The position numbers and the translations under genes are program-made. 64,000 nucleotides of DNA from PFJX01 sp964440155 (GTDB lineage: Bacteria; Pseudomonadota; Gammaproteobacteria; Burkholderiales; Thiobacillaceae). The stretch covers positions 9,085-73,084 of the forward strand of contig CAYTRH010000001.1 of NCBI GenBank assembly GCA_964440155.1, written 5' to 3'. The notes below the pieces were generated by a model that worked only from the letters and a program-made list of their open reading frames with translations, was not told the DNA's origin and searched no databases. This document shows, in pieces, positions 55,695-61,726 of this stretch. Each line of letters opens with the position of its first letter. Positions within the stretch are counted from its first letter, which is position 1.

Positions 55695-56779
55695 ACCTGC
55701 CCGAATCCGACCATCCGGCGCGTTGGTGGCACCCGCTCGACGACGGGCGCATCCAGTGTGACCTGTGCCCGCGCGACTGCCGCCTGCACGAGGGTCAGCG
55801 CGGCGCCTGCTTCGTGCGCGCGATGCGCGGCGGCGGCATGGTGCTGACCACCTATGGCCGCAGTTCCGGTTTCTGCGTCGACCCGATCGAGAAGAAGCCG
55901 CTCAACCACTTCTATCCCGGCTCGTCCGTGCTGTCGTTCGGCACCGCCGGCTGCAATCTCGCCTGCAAGTTCTGCCAGAACTGGGACATCTCCAAGTCCA
56001 GGGACATGGACCGGCTGATGCAGGCCGCCAGCCCCGAGCAGATCGCGCTGGCGGCGCAACGTCTGGGCTGCGCCAGCGTGGCTTACACCTACAACGACCC
56101 GGTCATCTTTGCCGAATATGCCATCGACACCGCCGCCGCCTGCCGCGCGCACGGCATCCATAGCGTGGCGGTCAGCGCCGGCTACATGCACCCCGCGGTC
56201 ACACGCGAGTTCTACGCCGTCATGGATGCGGCCAACATCGACCTCAAGGGCTTCACCGACACGTTTTATGCCAGATACTGCGGCGGACACCTGCAGCGAG
56301 TGCTCGACACGCTGGTCTACCTCAGACACGAGACCGCGGTATGGTTGGAGATCACCACGCTGCTGATCCCGACGCTGAACGACGGCGATGCCGAACTGCG
56401 CGCGCTGGCGCAGTGGATATATCGTGAACTGGGCCCGGACGTGCCGCTGCATTTCACCGCGTTCCATCCGGACTGGAAGATGCGCGACCTGCCGCCCACG
56501 CCAGCGTCGACACTGGCGCGCGCCCGCAACCTGGCCTTGGCCGAGGGCCTGCACTACGTCTACACCGGCAATGTGCACGACCGCCGCGGCGGCACGACGT
56601 ACTGCCCGCACTGCCAGGCGGCGCTGATCGAACGCGACTGGTACGAGATTCCCGCCTATCGCGTCACCGACGATGGTTGCTGCCCGCAGTGCGGCACGGC
56701 CATCGCCGGCCGGTTCCAGCGCTATTCCGGCGCGTTCGGCAGCCGCCGCATTCCGGTGGACATCGCTGCGCGCGCCTGA
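55691..56779 (+). CDS. AmmeMemoRadiSam system radical SAM enzyme
   Basis: A 362-residue radical SAM protein. The N-terminal four cysteines (CDLCPRDCRLHEGQRGACF; Cys23, 26, 30, 40) precede the cluster motif CNLACKFCQNWD (Cys88, 92, 95). Further motifs are SFGTAGCN, YTYNDPVIFAEYAID, SAGYMHP, NIDLKGFTDTFY, TLLIPTLND and the C-terminal zinc-ribbon-like pairs CPHC and CPQC. The N-terminal pattern resembles the pyruvate formate-lyase activase family. The ATG overlaps the upstream stop (ATGA). Substrate unknown; the tight coupling to the MEMO and AMMECR1 genes suggests one complex or pathway. Confidence 0.93.
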   Translation: MNLPESDHPARWWHPLDDGRIQCDLCPRDCRLHEGQRGACFVRAMRGGGMVLTTYGRSSGFCVDPIEKKPLNHFYPGSSVLSFGTAGCNLACKFCQNWDISKSRDMDRLMQAASPEQIALAAQRLGCASVAYTYNDPVIFAEYAIDTAAACRAHGIHSVAVSAGYMHPAVTREFYAVMDAANIDLKGFTDTFYARYCGGHLQRVLDTLVYLRHETAVWLEITTLLIPTLNDGDAELRALAQWIYRELGPDVPLHFTAFHPDWKMRDLPPTPASTLARARNLALAEGLHYVYTGNVHDRRGGTTYCPHCQAALIERDWYEIPAYRVTDDGCCPQCGTAIAGRFQRYSGAFGSRRIPVDIAARA

Positions 56780-56791
56780 CAGCGCGAGGCG

Positions 56792-57037
56792 CTACCGGTC
56801 CGCATGCCGCGCCAGTTGCACGTGTGGCACCTGCGGCGCATCCATCCGCGCGGCGTGCAGCCGTTTGCGCTGGGCCTGACGCATCGCAGTGTCGCTGTAA
56901 CCGCGTTCGATCCTGAGCCTGAGCGGCTCGCCAGCGGACGGCCTCAGCGCCGTCGCTTCGCGCGGCAGCGCGGTGCCCGGCGGCGCGATGTGCGTCGCCG
57001 CCATCAGCAGCAGTACCGCGAACTGTTCGGTGTACAT
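56792..57037 (-). CDS. Small hypothetical protein
   Basis: An 81-residue frame on the minus strand, divergent from the XRE-type regulator and convergent with the radical SAM gene. A strong ribosome site, GGAGG, sits seven bases before the ATG, which supports it being expressed. The N-terminus (MYTEQFAVLLLMAATHIAPP) is mildly hydrophobic and could be a weak export signal; the rest is basic and Arg-rich. I know no homologue. The alternative is chance. Confidence 0.45.
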   Translation of the reverse strand: MYTEQFAVLLLMAATHIAPPGTALPREATALRPSAGEPLRLRIERGYSDTAMRQAQRKRLHAARMDAPQVPHVQLARHADR

Positions 57038-57223
57038 GGTGTTCCTCCATTCCGTTCGGCCGGCACATGCCGGCCTGCCCAGACTAGTCCGGCAGGCACC
57101 GCGGCATCAGCAACCCGCTTGCAACCCGGTGGGCCGCGCGCGTGGGCCAACCGGGTTGGTATACGGGTGCATCGGCGACGGCTATCGTTGCATCTGTGAC
57201 TCAACGCGACGTGAGGAGGCGGC

Positions 57224-58060
57224 ATGTCTTTCCTGCAAGAACAATGGCAGTCCCATCGCCGGCAGCTCAACCCGCCCCGGCGTTACAGCAGTCAGCGCGA
57301 GTTCGAAGCCGATTGGGTGGGGGGGCTGCGCCGGCGTTACGGCCTGTCGCAGGAAGCCCTGGCGATGATGGCCGGCGTTTCCGTCACCACCGTACAGAAC
57401 TGGGAGAACCCCGGCAGCCGCAAGAACATCGCGCCGCACAACCAGGAGCGGTTGCGCGACATCGAACGGCAGTTGTGGATCCAGTCGCACGTCACGCTGC
57501 TGGAACCCTGCCCGCCCTACATTCGCGCGCTGCACGACCTGCTCGCCGCCAACCGCGACGACAGCGCCCGTGGCCTGGCGCAATACCTGATCGACACCCT
57601 GCCGGAGACCGATCCGGAACGCCCTCGTCTGTTGCACTGGGCGGGACTGGCCTACAGCATCGCCGATCCGTGCTCACCCAAGGCGCGTGAATATCAAGCT
57701 GCGGCGCTGCGCGCATTGGGACGGCAGCGCGGCCCTTTGGCGGCGGCCATCGAGAATGAGGTGCTGGGCAGCCAGTTCGAGGATCTGCTCAAACTGCCGG
57801 CGGGCGAACAGCGCACCCGGCAAGCGCAAGAACTGCTGGCCGCCTGCGAACGCCTGTTCCAGCGCGATGGCCAGCCCGCCTATCAGTGGAACGCACTGGA
57901 AGTCGCCTGTCGTGCGCCGCTGCCCGCCGCCACCCAGTACCGGCTATTGAACGAGTTGAACCGGTTGCTGGGTGAGGCCGCGGTACGCCACAGAGTGATG
58001 AGCGACAACGCGTATGAAGCCGTGCGGCCGGTATACAGCGGCCCGACGCTGGTGAACTGA
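57224..58060 (+). CDS. XRE-family HTH regulator with helical C-terminal domain
   Basis: A 278-residue protein. An XRE/Cro-type helix-turn-helix spans about residues 34-70 (LRRRYGLSQEALAMMAGVSV, TTVQNWENPGSRKN). The remaining ~190 residues are helix-rich with repeat-like spacing (ARGLAQYLIDTLPETDPERP, RLLHWAGLAYSIADP, AQELLAACERLFQRDGQPAY), suggesting a TPR-like sensor region, but I see no close family. GAGGAGG precedes the ATG, and the gene stands alone with a small divergent ORF on one side and a small exported peptide gene 18 bases downstream. No ligand can be inferred. Confidence 0.75.
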   Translation: MSFLQEQWQSHRRQLNPPRRYSSQREFEADWVGGLRRRYGLSQEALAMMAGVSVTTVQNWENPGSRKNIAPHNQERLRDIERQLWIQSHVTLLEPCPPYIRALHDLLAANRDDSARGLAQYLIDTLPETDPERPRLLHWAGLAYSIADPCSPKAREYQAAALRALGRQRGPLAAAIENEVLGSQFEDLLKLPAGEQRTRQAQELLAACERLFQRDGQPAYQWNALEVACRAPLPAATQYRLLNELNRLLGEAAVRHRVMSDNAYEAVRPVYSGPTLVN

Positions 58061-58078
58061 AGCGCGAGGGAGAAGCTC

Positions 58079-58255
58079 ATGTCCTGCAAATCTCTCGTAT
58101 TCGCCCTGTTGCTGGCGTCGTCGCTCGCATCCATGCAGGCTTCCGCCGCGCACGTGCAAGCGCCATGCGCGCTCGGTCGCAGCCTCACGGTCCCGATGAC
58201 ACCGTTGCTGCTGGCCTGGCAGCGCGTCGGTGCGCCTGCCCAGCAGCAGGTCTGA
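58079..58255 (+). CDS. Small exported peptide
   Basis: A 58-residue frame too short for routine gene calls. AGGGAGA lies five bases before the ATG. It begins with a classic signal peptide (MSCKSLVFALLLASSLASMQ, then ASAA with a likely cleavage before HVQ), leaving a mature peptide of about 33 residues with a single Cys (HVQAPCALGRSL). It starts 18 bases after the XRE-type regulator and is probably cotranscribed. Confidence 0.6.
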   Translation: MSCKSLVFALLLASSLASMQASAAHVQAPCALGRSLTVPMTPLLLAWQRVGAPAQQQV

Positions 58256-58347
58256 GCGGCCACGTCCGAAACCCGACGGTGGTCATGGCGGGGACGGCCG
58301 CCGGGCGCTAGCATGCGCCTCCCCATGACTTCCGGCGGAGCACGGCC

Positions 58348-58797
58348 ATGCCCATCGTCTGGCGCGAGCAGATGAGTGTCGGCAACGACCTCATCGACCA
58401 GGACCATCGCTATCTGGTCTGCCTGATCAACTCCATCGAACTGGCCATGCGCCATCAGGAGGACAGCGACGCACTGTTGAGTTTCGTCGGCGAGCTGGTC
58501 CATTACACCCACTTCCATTTCGAACGCGAGGAACGCATACAGAAGAAGATGCTCTACCCGCAGACCGGCACGCACCGCGAGGTGCATCAGGAAATCCTGG
58601 CTCACATCGGCGAATTGCAGGCGGACGTGCGCGAATACCACGAACACGTGCGTGACGGCACACTGGTCGAAGGCGAACGTGAGCTGGTGATCCAGCGGGT
58701 CATGCTGCTGCTGCGCGAGTGGGTGCTGGACCACGTGCTCAAGCACGACAAGCGCATGGAGCCCTATCTGCGCAAGCTGCCGGCCAATTTCGAGTGA
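58348..58797 (+). CDS. Bacteriohemerythrin
   Basis: A 149-residue single-domain hemerythrin, a di-iron O2-binding protein. All ligands fit the family spacing: His20 (LIDQDHRYL), His57 and Glu61 (THFHFEREE), His76 and His80 (THREVHQE), His129 and Asp134 (LDHVLKHDKRM). It is soluble and cytosolic. Such proteins buffer oxygen or deliver it to oxidases and sensors. It follows the XRE/peptide pair with a 92-base gap and converges with the DUF1015 gene. Confidence 0.95.
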   Translation: MPIVWREQMSVGNDLIDQDHRYLVCLINSIELAMRHQEDSDALLSFVGELVHYTHFHFEREERIQKKMLYPQTGTHREVHQEILAHIGELQADVREYHEHVRDGTLVEGERELVIQRVMLLLREWVLDHVLKHDKRMEPYLRKLPANFE

Positions 58798-58868
58798 TGC
58801 GGCCTATGCCAACGCACGTGCCCTGGCCGCTGCACCAGGCACAGCGCCGTGAGGCCATGAGGTTAAGG

Positions 58869-60134
58869 TCAGCGCGCCAGCAGGTGCGACGCCATGCCAT
58901 CCGCCAGCTTGGGCTCGAACCAGGTCGACTTGGGCGGCATCACTTCATTGGCGTCGGCCACCGCCATCAGGTCTTGCATGCGCGTCGGGTGCAGTGACAG
59001 GGCCAGCGCCATCTCGCCGGAATCGACGCGTTTCACCAGCTCGCCCAGGCCGCGGATGCCGCCGACGAAATCGATGCGTTTGTCACGGCGCGGATCGGTG
59101 ATGCCCAACACCGGCCCGATCAGATGGTTCTGCAACAGACTGACGTCGAGGCGGCCGACCGGGTCGTGCGGAATCAGGTCGTGGCGGATGGTGAGTCTCA
59201 TCCAGCGGCCGTTGAGATAGAGGCCGAACTCGCCGGGGCGGTCGGGTCTGACCGGCTGGTCCTGCATCTCGATCATGAAGTTCTCCGCCACGCGCGCCAT
59301 GAACGCCGGCTCGGACAGGCCGTTGAGGTCGCGGATCACGCGGTTGTAATCGAGGATACGCATCTGATGATGCGGGAAGATCACCGACAGGAAGTAGTTG
59401 TACGGCTCGTCGCCGCGGTGCGCCGGATTCGCCGCCTTGCGCGCCGCGCAGATGCGGCTGGCGGATGCCGAGCGATGATGGCCGTCGGCGATGTACAGCG
59501 CCGGCAGGGCTGCGAACAGCTCGGTCAGCCGGGCGATGCGGGCCGGGTCACGGATGACCCACAGCGTATGACGCACCGGTTCGCCAGCGATCCAGTCGGC
59601 CAGCGCGTCGGCGTCCGGTTCGGCCGTCGTCACCTCGGCCAGGATCGCATCCACCTCCGGCGCGTCGGGATAGGCCAGCAACACCGGTCCGGTCTGCGCG
59701 TCCAGCGCGTCGATCTGCCGCACCCGGTCGTCCTCCTTGTCCGGCCGCGTGTATTCATGCTTGCGGATGCGGTTGGTGTCGTAATCGGCGACGCTGGCGG
59801 CGGCCACCAGACCGGTCTGCGTGTGACCACCCATGATCAGCCGATACGCGTAGTAACAGGGCTGCTCGTCCTGGCGCAGGACGCCGGCATCGCGCATCCG
59901 GCGCAGGTTGTCCGCGGCCTTGGCGTAGACCTCGGCGGCATAGGGGTCGGTACCCGGCGGCAGGTCGATCTCGGGCTTGGAGATGTGCAGGAAGCTCCAC
60001 GGCCGTCCTTGCGCCAGCGCGCGCGCCTCCTCGGTATCGAGCACGTCGTAGGGTGGCGCGATGACTTCCGACGCGCGGCCGGGCGCTGGACGCAGGGCGG
60101 GAAACGGGGTGACGAGCGGGCGGGCGGTGGTCAT
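58869..60134 (-). CDS. DUF1015 family protein
   Basis: A 421-residue cytosolic protein of the widespread DUF1015 family, whose biochemical function I do not know. Seen family motifs: VIAPPYDVLDTEEARAL near the N-terminus, SFLHISKPEIDLP, GLVAAASVADYD, IRKHEYTRPDKEDDR, LYIADGHHRSASASR, NYFLSVIFPHHQMRILDYNR and VDFVGG. The HHR segment and the KHE segment look like catalytic residues. A TAGAAT hexamer lies 28 bases before the ATG, just next to the 36-bp repeat pair. Confidence 0.9.
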   Translation of the reverse strand: MTTARPLVTPFPALRPAPGRASEVIAPPYDVLDTEEARALAQGRPWSFLHISKPEIDLPPGTDPYAAEVYAKAADNLRRMRDAGVLRQDEQPCYYAYRLIMGGHTQTGLVAAASVADYDTNRIRKHEYTRPDKEDDRVRQIDALDAQTGPVLLAYPDAPEVDAILAEVTTAEPDADALADWIAGEPVRHTLWVIRDPARIARLTELFAALPALYIADGHHRSASASRICAARKAANPAHRGDEPYNYFLSVIFPHHQMRILDYNRVIRDLNGLSEPAFMARVAENFMIEMQDQPVRPDRPGEFGLYLNGRWMRLTIRHDLIPHDPVGRLDVSLLQNHLIGPVLGITDPRRDKRIDFVGGIRGLGELVKRVDSGEMALALSLHPTRMQDLMAVADANEVMPPKSTWFEPKLADGMASHLLAR

Positions 60135-60161
60135 GAGAACCTGGCTTCGATGAAAGCCGGA

Positions 60162-60167
60162 ATTCTA
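60162..60167 (-). promoter_or_regulatory. Candidate -10 box of the DUF1015 gene
   Basis: TAGAAT on the minus strand, 28 bases before the ATG; its -35 region would fall inside the first 36-bp repeat. No consensus -35 is seen. Confidence 0.45.
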
Positions 60168-60169
60168 TC

Positions 60170-60278
60170 GTGCCGAAAAGGCCGCGGCGCTGGCTCGGTC
60201 GAAACCCTCGGCGGCCATGGCACACGCCATCCGTTTCCGGCTGTGCCGAAAAGGCCGCGGCGCTGGCTCGGTCGAAAC
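60170..60278. repeat. Two exact 36-bp direct repeats separated by 37 bp
   Basis: The 36-base unit starting GTGCCGAAAAGGCCGC and ending GGCTCGGTCGAAAC occurs at 60170-60205 and 60243-60278 without a mismatch. The 37-base segment between them is unlike the unit. It has internal CCGA/TCGG complementarity. The repeat lies between the divergent DUF1015 and BrkB-like genes. It may be a recent duplication, a paired regulatory site, or one element of a dispersed repeat family. Confidence 0.85.
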
Positions 60279-60371
60279 GGGTGTCATGGGTTCTGTTTGT
60301 CAGGATAATGCCGCACGAACCGGCCAGCCCTCCATCCGGCCCCGTCACCTGCTCTGCTACGGTGCTTCGCC

Positions 60372-61661
60372 ATGCCGCGCCTGTCCAAACCTCGCCTGAA
60401 TGCCGCACAGCGCAACCGTCTCGACTGGTTGGCGCAAGCGCTGTTCACTACGTTGCGCCTGTTCCGCAAGAACCAGTTGCAGAACCACGCCGCCGCCACC
60501 GCGTTCTATTTCCTGCTGTCCGCCGCGCCGCTGATCCTGCTGTTGATGTATGCGGCCCAGTATCTCGCCTCGGTGGCGGAGAATTCGGTGCCGGCGGTCA
60601 TGTTGCTGGCGGCTTTGTACGAGCAGTTCAACCTGGACCATCTCGCCAGCCTCGGCCTGATACCGCAGCGCGCGCAGGTGGCCGCGGGCGGTGTCGGCAT
60701 GCTCACGCTGCTGCTGTCCTCCCGCGGCCTGGTGCACGCGCTGCAGGGCGCGTTCCATGTGATCTTCCCGGACGAGTCGAAGCAGCGTTTCGTGCTGCAC
60801 TGGCTGCAACCGCTGATCATCATTCCCGTGGTGTTCGCACTGGTGCTGCTGGCCGTGGCGGTGCAGGCCGTGCTCAGTTTCCTCGCCAGCGTCGACCTGC
60901 TCGGCGATGCGCGCGCCGGCCTGCTCAAGGCGCTCAACACCGGCTTCGCACTGCTGGTGGTGTGGGGGCTGTTCCACGCCACCCTGCGTCGCCTGCCGCA
61001 CCGTGCGCCGCCGCTGCGCCCCACGCTGGCGGTCGGCGCGCTGGCCACGGTCAGTCTGGCGGTACTGTTTTACGGCTTCGGGTTGTTCTTCCGCGTCGAG
61101 AAATATCAGGCGCTGTATGGCGCCGTGGGTGGGGTGGTGTTCGTGCTGATCGGCGCGTTCGTTGCCTGTCTGGTGTTCTATTTCTGGGCGCAGTTCCTAT
61201 ACGCGTTGAGCAAGGTCGACGTCGCCGCGCTGGAAAAGCTGTTCCTCGCCGGCAGCGGCGCCGGCGCCGACAAGCTGGAGGCGCTGGTGTTCGCGCGCGG
61301 CAACCGACTGCTGGCGCGCTACGGACGAACCTTCGCGCCCGGCGACGTGCTGATCCGCGAGGGCGACCGCACGCGCGAAGCCTTCTTCATCTATGCCGGG
61401 CAGGCCGCGGTCTACAAGCAGGTCGGCGACGGCGAGGTGCATCTGATGGACATCGACGAAGGCAACCTGCTGGGCGAGATGGCCTATCTGCTCAACGAGA
61501 CGCGCACCGCCACGGTGCGCGCCAAGACCGAGGTGACCGCGCTGGTGCTGCCGCCGGAACTGCTGGAGGAACTGATGCGCTATTCCGCGCCGCTGGCGCG
61601 CCGCGTCGTCGATACCCTGGCCCAGCGCCTGATGCACATGAATCAGGTGGCGCGCGCCTGA
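60372..61661 (+). CDS. BrkB/YihY membrane protein fused to a cyclic-nucleotide-binding domain
   Basis: A 429-residue two-domain protein. Residues ~25-285 are the YihY/BrkB membrane domain: FRKNQLQNHAAATAFYFLLS at the first helix, LLLSSRGLVHALQGAFHVIF, and six to seven hydrophobic segments ending VFVLIGAFVACLVFYFWAQF. Residues ~310-425 form a cyclic-nucleotide-binding domain (FAPGDVLIREGDRTREAFFI). Its phosphate cassette LLGEMAYLLNETRTATV keeps Glu369 and Arg378, so binding of cAMP is plausible. Such a fusion is unusual. RNase BN names for this family are historical and not supported. Confidence 0.85.
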   Translation: MPRLSKPRLNAAQRNRLDWLAQALFTTLRLFRKNQLQNHAAATAFYFLLSAAPLILLLMYAAQYLASVAENSVPAVMLLAALYEQFNLDHLASLGLIPQRAQVAAGGVGMLTLLLSSRGLVHALQGAFHVIFPDESKQRFVLHWLQPLIIIPVVFALVLLAVAVQAVLSFLASVDLLGDARAGLLKALNTGFALLVVWGLFHATLRRLPHRAPPLRPTLAVGALATVSLAVLFYGFGLFFRVEKYQALYGAVGGVVFVLIGAFVACLVFYFWAQFLYALSKVDVAALEKLFLAGSGAGADKLEALVFARGNRLLARYGRTFAPGDVLIREGDRTREAFFIYAGQAAVYKQVGDGEVHLMDIDEGNLLGEMAYLLNETRTATVRAKTEVTALVLPPELLEELMRYSAPLARRVVDTLAQRLMHMNQVARA

Positions 61662-61726
61662 AGTCACGTCACCCCGCGGGTCGCCATCGTTTCCGGGATA
61701 ATGGCGGCCGCATTCCGGATTGCCTC

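Noticed and set aside
60170..60278. CRISPR array
   Set aside because: Only two repeat copies and one spacer, no cas gene in the window, and no leader. Kept as a direct repeat instead.
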